Part shown: positions 1 through 8,158 of the stretch, in pieces
How positions within the stretch are numbered: the first letter of the stretch is position 1
Layout: every line of letters starts with the position of its first letter
Source of the DNA: Apilactobacillus kunkeei
GTDB lineage: Bacteria > Bacillota > Bacilli > Lactobacillales > Lactobacillaceae
Direction: 5' to 3'
Assembly (NCBI RefSeq): GCF_001308195.1
Contig: NZ_JXDF01000025.1
Coordinates: 1 to 62,970 of the forward strand
DNA: 62,970 nt
Program-made: the position numbers and the translations under genes
Notes under the pieces: generated by a model
What the model was told of the DNA's origin: nothing
The model's input: the letters and a program-made list of their open reading frames with translations, nothing else
The model's database searches: none

Positions 1-92
1 ACCTCCGAATTATGTTATTTTATCAAATAAAAATAATCATTTTATCGAAAGTGCTTTTATTTATCTGTTCAATATTATAACTTCAGTTCCAA
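1..92 (-). repeat. Terminal inverted repeat, left copy (probable IS end)
   Basis: This 92-bp stretch is the exact reverse complement of the last 92 bp of the window. Read outward (minus strand) it starts TTGGAACTGAAG, is AT rich and ends in CGGAGGT, a good Shine-Dalgarno sequence, so an ORF probably begins just outside. It directly follows the first arm (AAAAAGGCCTGACT) of what should be the terminator of the neighbouring MFS gene; the second arm is missing. I infer the first 90 or so bases of a multicopy insertion element inserted in a terminator, where the assembly stopped. No transposase is visible, so the family is unknown. Confidence 0.7.
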
Positions 93-115
93 AGTCAGGC
101 CTTTTTATTTTGGTT

Positions 116-1525
116 TTATTTCTTAGTGTTCTTAAGCATTAATGCCATTGCTAGACCGAATAGTTCAATCACAAAGAATGTAATGAAGACGACATGGAAA
201 CCACCCATTTGGGCGATTGCATGGCTCATTCCCTTAGCAATGTTGTTGTTCATTACGTTAGATAAAATCAAGGTAGCAACCAAGACACCGGTTGATCCAA
301 GAATTTGTCTAAATGTTGAGATAACCGCAGTACCATCTGAGATTAAATCCTTTGGTAATGAGTTAGCACCCATTGTAACGGCCGGCATCATCACAAAGGC
401 GTTTCCACCTTCGATGATTGCAGCAATTACCATCATTGGAACTAGCCCCAATGTGGCACCTGTAATGCTCAATACTAACCATCCGGCTAGAATCATGAAC
501 ATCCCTGTTAGCATGGTTGATTTGAAACCAATCTTATCTGCTAACTTACCAGTTAGTGGGTTTAATAAACTCAACACAATGGCACCAGGAGCTAGTGCTA
601 GACCAGAAACGGTCTTGCTTACTCCTAATACGTCTTGGTAGTAAAGTGGGAAAATGATTGTTACAACAATCAAAGCGATGTATGAAGCACCGGTTAAACC
701 AACTGATAGGTCGTAGTTAAAGTCCTTCAATACTCTCAATTGTAGTAGTGGTTGATCCATCTTGAATTGACGAATTGCAAACATTGCAACCATTAAAATA
801 CTTACAACTAAGATGATAATGGCTTCAGTCAAATCAATGTTGGTCTTACCAATCATGTTAACCACGTATAGGATACCAATCAAACCAACTGATAGGATGA
901 CTGATGGGAAGTCTAGGTGACTTTCCTTTTGTGGCATGACATTCTTAATTGCAAATAGTGAAATCACAAATAGAACTGAAATGATAACGGCAAAGACGAT
1001 AAATAATCCACGCCATGCTGAGAAGTGTAGAACGATTGCTGAAAGAATTGGACCACAAGCAAGTGCTGAACCCATGATTAGGCCAGCAAATCCCATGGTA
1101 GTCCCCCTTTTTTCTTCCGGTGTAATGTATAGCAACACTGATTGGTATGATGGGAATAAAATACCCACAGCAATTGCTTCCATTGCACGACCTAACATCA
1201 TCACTGGGAAGTTAGGTGCAACTACTACAATCAAAGTTCCGATATCAAAAATTGCTAAAATCAATAAGAATAATTGCTTAAACTTAACATTGTTAAGTAA
1301 CCATGGACTAACCGGCATCATGACACACATGATTAGCATAAATCCGGTAGTTAACCATTGAACAGTCGAAGCATCAATTCCAAATGAGCTCATTAAGGTA
1401 GGATAAGCAGTTGAAATTGATGATTGGCTCATTGACATTGTAAAACTACCCAAAAGTAATACAATGACGAACAAAAAACGATTGTATGGCTTACCATTTA
1501 AATCGTAATTCTTCAAAACCTTCAT
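116..1525 (-). CDS. MFS multidrug exporter, DHA2 (EmrB/QacA) type, 14 TM
   Basis: Predicted drug/proton antiporter of the cytoplasmic membrane. The 469-residue protein is hydrophobic throughout, with about 14 membrane segments. Near residues 110-165 it has the DHA2-type stretch GRAMEAIAVGILFPSYQ followed by RGTTMGFAGLIMGSALACGP, the motif C region of exporters. The second half repeats the pattern (PGAIVLSLLNPLTGKLADK). The ATG is preceded by AGGAG. It is transcribed alone, and its terminator is cut by the terminal repeat at 1-92. The substrate cannot be told from sequence. Confidence 0.9.
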   Translation of the reverse strand: MKVLKNYDLNGKPYNRFLFVIVLLLGSFTMSMSQSSISTAYPTLMSSFGIDASTVQWLTTGFMLIMCVMMPVSPWLLNNVKFKQLFLLILAIFDIGTLIVVVAPNFPVMMLGRAMEAIAVGILFPSYQSVLLYITPEEKRGTTMGFAGLIMGSALACGPILSAIVLHFSAWRGLFIVFAVIISVLFVISLFAIKNVMPQKESHLDFPSVILSVGLIGILYVVNMIGKTNIDLTEAIIILVVSILMVAMFAIRQFKMDQPLLQLRVLKDFNYDLSVGLTGASYIALIVVTIIFPLYYQDVLGVSKTVSGLALAPGAIVLSLLNPLTGKLADKIGFKSTMLTGMFMILAGWLVLSITGATLGLVPMMVIAAIIEGGNAFVMMPAVTMGANSLPKDLISDGTAVISTFRQILGSTGVLVATLILSNVMNNNIAKGMSHAIAQMGGFHVVFITFFVIELFGLAMALMLKNTKK

Positions 1526-1606
1526 CTCCTAATTTAGAATCATTATAATTTAATACTTTTTCTATTTTATCGATTTAGGTTTAATAAGTAAACTATTTTG
1601 CTTTGC

Positions 1607-2482
1607 TTAATTTTCGTCGAACAAGAACCTAGCTATGATGTGATCAACGAAGATGTTGTGGTGCAAACGACTGTGTTGACCATTGACCCCGTTAACTGGG
1701 ATTTCTTCGTAGTTCTTAGCACGTTTGCCAATCAAGTACTTCAATGATTTAGCTGAAGCAACTGAAACAACACCGTCTGAATCTTGTTTTGAATTATCGT
1801 TTCCGTAGATATTTAGTACCGATACATCCTTAGGGAAGTTCTTACAGTCATTTAATAGTGTTTGATATGATGGGAACCACTTGTTTGATTCTGAGTAAAT
1901 CATTGGTTTACCTTGTGAATCAACATAGTTATCTGTTCCCATACTGCTTAATTTGATGACACCGTCGTATGGTCCGGCGATTGAAACAAACTTTTCTAGT
2001 TTTGGCATGTCTTCATCTTTATCGTACTTAGCAGCTGTATCTAAGATAGTAACGGCCCCGGTAGAGTGACCAACAGCGTTGTAGTACTTAAATCCATAGT
2101 GATCTCTTAGTCTCAATAGGATTTCGTGTAGCCAGCTAACTTGTTTATCAACTGGTGTGAACTTCTTTTGGAAAATAACTTGAATAATTGGCTTTCTGGT
2201 ATTTAATTGAAGTTTTCCTTTGTAATCAATTTTTCCGTCCTTATCCACTAGGATGACTAATGAACGGTTACCTCCATCACGTGATGCAATTGTTGCCAAG
2301 TGATTGGTAGATCTTCGAGATCCTCCCAAACCGTGGACATACAATGTTGGTGTGTTTTGACCACCTCTAGATGATCGAGACATTAATAGGTTGTCACTTC
2401 TAATCGCGAAAAAAACTGCGAAAAATGCAACAATTAATGTCACAATAATCAAAATAATATTGGTCTTAGCTGTTTTACTCAA
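1607..2482 (-). CDS. DUF915-family alpha/beta hydrolase, membrane anchored
   Basis: Alpha/beta-hydrolase fold protein of the DUF915 group, predicted to act outside the membrane. The N-terminus has a single hydrophobic helix (IILIIVTLIVAFFAVFFAI), then the oxyanion motif HGLGG and a nucleophile elbow GHSTG in the middle of the chain; a late His (NGQHSRLHHN) is the likely catalytic base. I place the start at the TTG at 2480-2482 because GAGGGG lies 8-9 nt upstream; an in-frame ATG at 2516-2518 has no ribosome site. The true substrate of this family is not known; esterase or lipase activity is an inference. Confidence 0.85.
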   Translation of the reverse strand: MSKTAKTNIILIIVTLIVAFFAVFFAIRSDNLLMSRSSRGGQNTPTLYVHGLGGSRRSTNHLATIASRDGGNRSLVILVDKDGKIDYKGKLQLNTRKPIIQVIFQKKFTPVDKQVSWLHEILLRLRDHYGFKYYNAVGHSTGAVTILDTAAKYDKDEDMPKLEKFVSIAGPYDGVIKLSSMGTDNYVDSQGKPMIYSESNKWFPSYQTLLNDCKNFPKDVSVLNIYGNDNSKQDSDGVVSVASAKSLKYLIGKRAKNYEEIPVNGVNGQHSRLHHNIFVDHIIARFLFDEN

Positions 2483-2633
2483 GATGATTCCCCTCTCTTT
2501 TCTTCTACTCTCTATCATACTAGAAAATCACAAAATTTACATCCATAATTATGTGCATTAATTAGCCAAATCTAGTAATTTGTAGTAGATTATAGGTATA
2601 GACTAAATATGAACGAATAAAGGAGAATTTATT

Positions 2634-3428
2634 TTGATTACACTTAAATCACCACGCGAAATCGAAATGATGGCCAAATCCGGTGAAGTCTTAGCTGGCG
2701 TTCACCTTGGCTTACGTGACATGATCAAACCAGGTCTAGATACTTGGGAAATCGAAGAATTTGCTGACAAATACATCACCGAACATGGTGCAAAGGCATC
2801 AGAAAAAGGTTTTGAAGGCTACAAGTTTGCTACTTGTGTTTCAGTTAACGACGAAGTAGCTCACGGAATTCCACGTAAGGGCCTAAAACTTAAAGATGGT
2901 GACATTGTTAAGGTTGATATGACCGTTAACAAGGATGGCTTTGAAAGTGACTCTTGCTGGACTTATGCAGTTGGAAACATTTCAGAAGAAGACCAAAAGC
3001 TAATGGACGTATGTAAGGAAGCTCTATACCGTGGTATCGACCAAGCCGTTGTTGGTAACCGTTTAGGTGATATTGGTTTTGCTTGCCAAGACTTCATTGA
3101 AAACCAAAACCACATGGGTGACGTTCGTGAACTAATCGGTCACGGAATTCAACCTACTATGCACGAGCAACCAAACGTTCCTGCATACGGTGAACCTGGT
3201 AAGGGTCTACGTCTAAAAGAAGGTATGACCATTACCATCGAACCAATGGTTAACCTAGGAACTTGGGAAATCACTGACAGATACGATGCTAAGGACGACT
3301 GGACTTACTACGTATCATCAGATGGTACTAACTCAGCTCAATACGAACACACCATTGCCATCACTAAAGATGGTCCAAAGATTCTAACCTCTCAAGGCGA
3401 CGACATCGACGAAAAGTACAAACTATAA
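2634..3428 (+). CDS. map: Methionine aminopeptidase, type I
   Basis: Cytosolic dimetal enzyme that removes the initiator Met from nascent proteins. All five metal ligands are present at the expected spacing: D95, D106, H170 (GHGIQ), E203 (TIEPM) and E238 (QYEHT). The length of 264 residues fits the bacterial type Ia family. The start is TTG with AAAGGAGA upstream. The gene stands alone and ends at a strong hairpin terminator. Two small insertions near residues 213-232 (DRYDAKDDWTYYVSSDG) are typical of lactobacillar forms as far as I recall. Confidence 0.95.
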   Translation: MITLKSPREIEMMAKSGEVLAGVHLGLRDMIKPGLDTWEIEEFADKYITEHGAKASEKGFEGYKFATCVSVNDEVAHGIPRKGLKLKDGDIVKVDMTVNKDGFESDSCWTYAVGNISEEDQKLMDVCKEALYRGIDQAVVGNRLGDIGFACQDFIENQNHMGDVRELIGHGIQPTMHEQPNVPAYGEPGKGLRLKEGMTITIEPMVNLGTWEITDRYDAKDDWTYYVSSDGTNSAQYEHTIAITKDGPKILTSQGDDIDEKYKL

Positions 3429-3435
3429 TAAACAA

Positions 3436-3472
3436 AAAAGCCTCGTAAGATGATTCTTACGGGGCTTTTTAT
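3436..3472 (+). terminator. Rho-independent terminator of map
   Basis: The stem AGCCTCGTAAGA pairs with TCTTACGGGGCT around a TGAT loop and is followed by TTTTT; flanking A and T runs make it usable from both strands (D-hydroxyacid dehydrogenase converges here). Confidence 0.9.
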
Positions 3473-3482
3473 TTTGTTTGAA

Positions 3483-4421
3483 TTAGTCCAAACCGTTAAC
3501 ACAGTGTTCAGGCTTTTCACCCTTTAGCACGTGGTTTACTTCACTACTTGCCATGTTGGAAATCTTAGTAAATGATTCTACTGAGAATCCTGAATTATGT
3601 GGAGTCATGAAGACGTTTGGTAGTTTTCTTAGTTCACTATCCATTGGAAGTGGTTCTTTTTCGAAGACGTCTAGACCTGCTCCGGCGATTTCACCAGACT
3701 TCAAGGCTTCAATCATGTCTTGTTCGTTAATCACTGCACCTCTGGCAAAGTTAACGATAAATGCTGAATTCTTCATCATCTTGAATGTGTCTTTATTAAC
3801 AGAACCGATAGTTCCCTTCACTGCTGGTAGATGTAGTGAAACGAAATCAGAACGTTTAAATAGTTCATCCCATTCAACGAATTCACCGTATTCTGAAGTC
3901 TTAGGGCTTCTGTTCCAGATCAATGTCTTAACACCGAAACCTGAAAGCATCTTGGCAGCTTGTTGACCAATGTTTCCATAACCAACAATCCCAATTGTCT
4001 TACCCTTAATATCGTGTGATGGGTGATGGAATGCGTATGAGTCATCACCTTCATGCATTTTTTGAGAAACTGTGTATAGGTTCTTAGATAAAATTAAAAT
4101 ATCGGTAACGGCACATTCAGCAACCGCCACTTCGTTTCCACCAGGTGTATTGGTAACGTAAATTCCACGTTCCTTACAGTGGTTTAAATCGACATTATCG
4201 TATCCCACACCAAAACGTGCGATAACCTTTAGGTTAGGCATTTGGTCGATAGTGTCATTGCTTAATGGAGTCGCATTAATTACCATTCCATCAGCATCTT
4301 TGTGTTGAAGTAGAGAGTCTGCGTATTGATCTTCTAATTCCACTACTTCAAAGCCATAATCCCTAAGTGGTTCGCCTAAATAATGAGCAAATTCTTTAGG
4401 AATAATTACTTTTTTAGCCAT
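3483..4421 (-). CDS. D-isomer-specific 2-hydroxyacid dehydrogenase
   Basis: NAD-dependent oxidoreductase of the 2-hydroxyacid dehydrogenase family (SerA/hydroxypyruvate reductase-like). It has the nucleotide-binding motif GIVGYGNIGQ near residue 147, the catalytic Arg in NFARGAVIN, the Glu in DVFEKEPLP and the His in MTPHNSG. At 312 residues it lacks the ACT/regulatory domains of true SerA. No serine biosynthesis genes are adjacent, so 2-oxoacid or glyoxylate/hydroxypyruvate reduction is as likely as phosphoglycerate oxidation. The start ATG follows GAGGAG. Confidence 0.9.
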   Translation of the reverse strand: MAKKVIIPKEFAHYLGEPLRDYGFEVVELEDQYADSLLQHKDADGMVINATPLSNDTIDQMPNLKVIARFGVGYDNVDLNHCKERGIYVTNTPGGNEVAVAECAVTDILILSKNLYTVSQKMHEGDDSYAFHHPSHDIKGKTIGIVGYGNIGQQAAKMLSGFGVKTLIWNRSPKTSEYGEFVEWDELFKRSDFVSLHLPAVKGTIGSVNKDTFKMMKNSAFIVNFARGAVINEQDMIEALKSGEIAGAGLDVFEKEPLPMDSELRKLPNVFMTPHNSGFSVESFTKISNMASSEVNHVLKGEKPEHCVNGLD

Positions 4422-4469
4422 TTTCTCTTCAACTCCTCATTTTTTATAACATATAAATATTATCACAAA

Positions 4470-4512
4470 AAAAGCCACTACATGGATTTTTTATATCCAT
4501 TAGTGGCTTTTA
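4470..4512 (-). terminator. Bidirectional terminator after the BCCT gene
   Basis: The arms AAAGCCACTACATGGAT and ATCCATTAGTGGCTTT form a long stem with U runs on both sides, between the BCCT stop and the dehydrogenase start. Confidence 0.85.
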
Positions 4513-4518
4513 GCGACT

Positions 4519-6144
4519 TTAATGTCTATTAATTGTGTTTTTTGGCCATAGGATTAATTTACCCTTAATGGCACTCCTTCGTTCAACAGTAACTGGTTTC
4601 TTCCCGCGACGTGGCGTCCATCTTGGATTTCTAATTACGGTAGGATCGTTTTTAATCATCTTAAAGACTGACATAATGATCAAGATGCAGACGAACATCA
4701 ATGGGAACCCGGCTAAGGTACAGAAAGTTTGAACTGTCTCAAATCCCCCAACGACAACTAAACTGAATGAGAATAGGATAAATACAACTACCCAGGTCAT
4801 TCTGTTAACACGACTAGGTTCTTTACCAGGACCAAGTGGCAAACTGGTAAATGAAGAAAGCACGAATGCTGATGATGAAATCGTGGTTGCCAAGAAGATG
4901 AAACAGGAAATAAAGTAAAATGCAAACATGACATACTTCATAGGTAAGGTTCCAAGAACGGCTGAAATAACAGCGGCTTGGCCTTGCGTATTTAAGATAT
5001 GTGTTAAATTCAATGTTCCGGTCTTTTGTAGCCATAGTGAGTAACCACCAAAGACGGCATAAAAACTCATGCATCCCAAAGCACCATAGGTAAGCATCCC
5101 CATGACGATTTGTCTGATTGTGCGTCCCTTGGAAATCTTAGCAATGAATAGTCCCATGAATGGCATGTATGATAACCACCAACCCCAATAGAAAATGGTT
5201 TCTTGTTGGGCAATTCCGGGACGACCGTTTGGCACGGTATTCATACTCATTGGAATGAATTTTTGAATCAATAATCCGACACTGTTTGTTTCTGAATTTA
5301 GAATGTATACGGTTGGACCAACTAGCAAGACGATTGCTAGGAAAATAATAGCGGTCCAGATGTGGGCATTACTTAACTTATCAATTCCACCGTTTAGTCC
5401 CTTAAAGACGGTTAGTGCAAAGATAATGAATAATACCAAGAATAATCCTAGTTTCATATTTAGATTATCAGGAATTCCGGTTAAAGAACTTAAGACTTTG
5501 GAAATGATTGGAATTTCCAAACCTACGGAGGCTCCTACCCCTCCCATGATTCCAAATACTACTAGTAGGTTGACGATTTTTCTGGCAATGTTTTGCCAAA
5601 GTTTTTCACCATCTAAGATGGTAATCGCATCACTTAGAGATTGTATTTTGCGTTTCTTGTTATACATCATATAACCAATAGCAATCGTGGGTGCCGCGAA
5701 CATCAACCAAGCCATTGGACCCCAATCGTATTGACCATACATGTGAGCTAAGTTGTAAGCAGTCACTGAGTATGGTTTAACAGATCCTTCTGGATGTTGA
5801 ACGTATCTCAATGGGTCCACCATGCTAAGCATTAAAATACTTGCATCGATGGCGGTCGCAAAGACCATTGAACCCCATTGGAAGTTCTTGTACACCGGCT
5901 TATCCGTAGGTTCCCCTAAACGAATATTGCCATACTTTGATAACATCAAATATACAAAAAACAAGAAATTGATGATGTAAATCCACATGTAACCCCAACC
6001 CATATTGCTGGTTACCCAGTTCAATACGTTGTTTAGAAGTCCTTGTAGTGAAGAACCACCAATTATCAAAAATACTGAAACCCCTAAAAATAATACGACA
6101 GTAGGAATAAAGACGAGCTTGTCGATATTTTTACTTTTAAAAAT
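4519..6144 (-). CDS. BCCT-family betaine/carnitine/choline transporter with apparent ATT start
   Basis: Secondary transporter for compatible solutes (glycine betaine, carnitine or choline type). The Trp-rich signature is present (IFYWGWWLSYMPF), with about 12 membrane helices. The coding frame clearly continues upstream of the first TTG (6069) through KNIDKLVFIPTVVLFLG, the normal first helix of BCCT proteins. No ATG, GTG or TTG exists between the upstream stop and that helix. AGGAGG at 6151-6156 is followed 6 nt later by ATT at 6142-6144, which I take as the start (541 residues). Starting at 6069 would delete helix 1 and has no ribosome site. A sequencing error is the alternative. Confidence 0.85.
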   Translation of the reverse strand: MFKSKNIDKLVFIPTVVLFLGVSVFLIIGGSSLQGLLNNVLNWVTSNMGWGYMWIYIINFLFFVYLMLSKYGNIRLGEPTDKPVYKNFQWGSMVFATAIDASILMLSMVDPLRYVQHPEGSVKPYSVTAYNLAHMYGQYDWGPMAWLMFAAPTIAIGYMMYNKKRKIQSLSDAITILDGEKLWQNIARKIVNLLVVFGIMGGVGASVGLEIPIISKVLSSLTGIPDNLNMKLGLFLVLFIIFALTVFKGLNGGIDKLSNAHIWTAIIFLAIVLLVGPTVYILNSETNSVGLLIQKFIPMSMNTVPNGRPGIAQQETIFYWGWWLSYMPFMGLFIAKISKGRTIRQIVMGMLTYGALGCMSFYAVFGGYSLWLQKTGTLNLTHILNTQGQAAVISAVLGTLPMKYVMFAFYFISCFIFLATTISSSAFVLSSFTSLPLGPGKEPSRVNRMTWVVVFILFSFSLVVVGGFETVQTFCTLAGFPLMFVCILIIMSVFKMIKNDPTVIRNPRWTPRRGKKPVTVERRSAIKGKLILWPKNTINRH

Positions 6145-6171
6145 AATAATCCTCCTCTGAGATTAAACACA

Positions 6172-6227
6172 AAAAGCTGCACAAATAAGTGATTCGTATA
6201 TAACGAATGACCATCTGCACAGCTTTT
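6172..6227 (-). terminator. Leader hairpin with U run before the BCCT gene
   Basis: On the minus strand AAAAGCTG pairs with CAGCTTTT, extended by wobble pairs and an inner ATTCGT/ACGAAT hairpin, and a T5 run follows. It lies between the predicted promoter (6275-6302) and the ribosome site (6151-6156), so it may attenuate the transporter transcript. It could equally be the late terminator of the upstream acetyltransferase gene. Confidence 0.6.
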
Positions 6228-6274
6228 CTAAGGTTATACAAATTAAATTCGAATTATTTTTGCATTTCAATTAT

Positions 6275-6302
6275 ATTATACACAAATAACAATTTATGTA
6301 AA
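6275..6302 (-). promoter_or_regulatory. Predicted sigma-A promoter for the BCCT gene
   Basis: On the minus strand TTTACA (6297-6302) and TATAAT (6275-6280) are separated by 16 bp. Transcription would start near 6268 and give a leader of about 120 nt. Confidence 0.6.
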
Positions 6303-6341
6303 ATGTGGCCGCACGGGCGTTTGAAAAGCATATTTTAATTC

Positions 6342-6893
6342 CTATTTGACCGTTTTAATAACACGAGCTGGATTACCTACAATGACCACATTGTCGCCAA
6401 ATGATTTGGTAACAACTGATCCAGCACCAACGACAACATTTTCACCCAATGTAACACCGGGCAATACAGTCACATGTCCTCCTAGCCAGCAATTATCACC
6501 GATGGTAATTGGTTTTCCCATTTCGACATCGGCCTTTCTTTGGTCTGGGTCCAATGGATGTACCGGTGTGTACAATCCAACGTCTGGACCAAAGTAACAA
6601 TGATCTCCAATTGTGATTGGGCATGTGTCCAACAATGTTAAGTGGTAGTTGGCATAAAAGTCGTCTCCAACATGGATGTTGTATCCATAGTCGAATTCAA
6701 CGCCGGTTTCAATCCATAGATTATTACCACTATCGCCAAGCAATTTAGCTAGTCGTTGGTTTTGTTCTTTATTATCTGATAGTGAATTAATGGCGCTTAA
6801 CTCTTTTCTAACAACACTACGTCTTTGTTGTAACTCTTCGTCATATTGTTGATAAGGTTCTCCTGCCGTCATTTTTTCACGTTCTGTTTTCAT
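6342..6893 (-). CDS. maa: Sugar O-acetyltransferase (maltose acetyltransferase type)
   Basis: Cytosolic acetyl-CoA-dependent acetyltransferase with a left-handed beta-helix. The N-terminal Maa domain (EREKMTAGEPY) matches E. coli Maa in layout, and hexapeptide repeats run from about residue 65 to the end. The catalytic His lies in LYTPVHPLD. The length of 183 residues is normal for Maa/LacA. The ribosome site is weak, but the first ATG is supported by alignment to the family N-terminus. Acetylation of glucose, maltose or other sugars for detoxification is the family role. Confidence 0.88.
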   Translation of the reverse strand: MKTEREKMTAGEPYQQYDEELQQRRSVVRKELSAINSLSDNKEQNQRLAKLLGDSGNNLWIETGVEFDYGYNIHVGDDFYANYHLTLLDTCPITIGDHCYFGPDVGLYTPVHPLDPDQRKADVEMGKPITIGDNCWLGGHVTVLPGVTLGENVVVGAGSVVTKSFGDNVVIVGNPARVIKTVK

Positions 6894-6942
6894 ATTTTGC
6901 CAGCTTTCATAACTTATTCAATTATTATTGTATCATATGAAA

Positions 6943-7815
6943 TTATTTATCAAAAAAACCTAAATCACGAAGGCTCTTCTCAATGTCAGATACTGACTTA
7001 TCTCTATCGATGTATTCCTTAACCGTTTTTGATTCAGCTGGTTTAACTGTCATATCGGGATTTTTTCCCTTTTTCTCAACGATTTTAGGCTCTTCGGTAC
7101 GCTTCTTAATTGTTGAATGAACACTTGTCTTGTTTGGTTGATTTAATTTCATATCATCCATTTTTTCATTCAAAAGTTTATCAACAAAATTGTTTCCAGA
7201 GTTATCAGCATGACCCTTAGTCCATTTGAAGTTTAAGTGCTTAAATTGGCCTAGTAGTGCTGATAGTTGCATGAATTCATTTTTGTTTTTGATGACTGTT
7301 CCATCGCTTTTCTTCCAACCACGACGACGCCAAGAGTTTAGCCATCCCTTAGTGATTGAATCTAAGACGTACTTAGAGTCCAATATAGCGTCAATAGACT
7401 CGTTTTGCCATCCCTGGTCTATGATGTACTGCAAGGCGTTAACTAGCCCTAAGACTTCCATTTTATTGTTTGTAGCACCGAATTCACCATCAGAGGCATA
7501 ATGCTTCTTACCGTCTTTGATAATTAAATATGCCCAGGCAGCCTTGTCGTCATCCTTAACGTGTTGGCCGAGCTTATTTCCATGGTTTCTAGAACCACCG
7601 TCACTATATAGTGTGATTGATCCACTCTTGGTCATCTTAGGCACAGACTTCTTAGCTGGTTTTGCTAATCCCATGTAGTCTTTGGCTTCTGATTGGGTCT
7701 TAAAACTTTTATATTCGGCGCCAGGAAAACCGTTAACTTGGTTCTTACATTCGTCCCAAGTGCTATATATACCAGGCTTTTTTCCTTTTCTTACTGCATA
7801 AAATTTACTAGCCAT
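6943..7815 (-). CDS. rnhA: Ribonuclease HI with N-terminal hybrid-binding domain
   Basis: Degrades the RNA strand of RNA-DNA hybrids. Residues 1-50 form the caulimovirus/viroplasmin-type hybrid-binding domain (FYAVRKGKKPGIYSTWDEC). The RNase H domain spans about 65-220 with the acidic residues in LYSDGGSRN, NNKMEVLGL and ILDSKYVLD, plus WTKGHADNSGNN near the end. A charged tail of about 70 residues follows, with no recognised domain. The ribosome site is AAGGAG. It lies downstream of the 40-residue small gene but is separated from it by a terminator. Confidence 0.93.
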   Translation of the reverse strand: MASKFYAVRKGKKPGIYSTWDECKNQVNGFPGAEYKSFKTQSEAKDYMGLAKPAKKSVPKMTKSGSITLYSDGGSRNHGNKLGQHVKDDDKAAWAYLIIKDGKKHYASDGEFGATNNKMEVLGLVNALQYIIDQGWQNESIDAILDSKYVLDSITKGWLNSWRRRGWKKSDGTVIKNKNEFMQLSALLGQFKHLNFKWTKGHADNSGNNFVDKLLNEKMDDMKLNQPNKTSVHSTIKKRTEEPKIVEKKGKNPDMTVKPAESKTVKEYIDRDKSVSDIEKSLRDLGFFDK

Positions 7816-7835
7816 CTTTTTCTCCTTTTATGTAC

Positions 7836-7861
7836 AAAAAAAGACCCAGAAAATCTGAGTC
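7836..7861 (-). terminator. Terminator of the 40-aa gene
   Basis: On the minus strand GACTCAGA pairs with TCTGGGTC over a short TTT loop and T7 follows. It lies between the small gene stop and the rnhA ribosome site. Confidence 0.7.
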
Positions 7862-7868
7862 CAAAAGA

Positions 7869-7991
7869 TTATTTAGCAGGCTTTGACTTCAAGAATTTTT
7901 GTAAGTCAGCAACTTCTTTTTGTTTCTTGTTACGCTTGTTGTTGTTGATTGGACGACGTCCTTGAACACCATTTGGATGACAAATTCTCAC
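7869..7991 (-). CDS. Small basic protein of 40 residues, unknown function
   Basis: Short gene with a good ribosome site (GGAAGGGG, 8 nt before GTG at 7989-7991), a -10-like TATAAT upstream near 8035 and its own terminator, so it is probably expressed. The product is very basic: an N-terminal RICHPNGVQGRRPINN segment followed by a Lys/Asn-rich helix ending in LKSKPAK. There is no signal peptide or membrane segment. A nucleic acid or ribosome-associated role is a guess from charge only. I do not recognise a named family. Confidence 0.65.
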   Translation of the reverse strand: MRICHPNGVQGRRPINNNKRNKKQKEVADLQKFLKSKPAK

Positions 7992-8158
7992 TAGAGACAC
8001 CCCTTCCTGTTAACCATAAATTAATTAGTACCATTATAATATAAAGACGGTACCTAACGCAAATTAGAATTATTCACTCATTATTATATCGATATTGTTT
8101 ACAATTTACAAGTTTGTGTTAAAATAACTTCAATTTAATAATAAGAGGTGGCAATTTT

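Noticed and set aside
116-1525. Plus-strand open frames opposite the MFS gene and other long antisense frames across the window
   Set aside because: They mirror well-supported genes, lack ribosome sites and have biased compositions typical of antisense shadows.
6069-6144. Starting the BCCT gene at the TTG at 6069
   Set aside because: It has no ribosome site and removes the conserved first membrane helix; the frame upstream is clearly coding.
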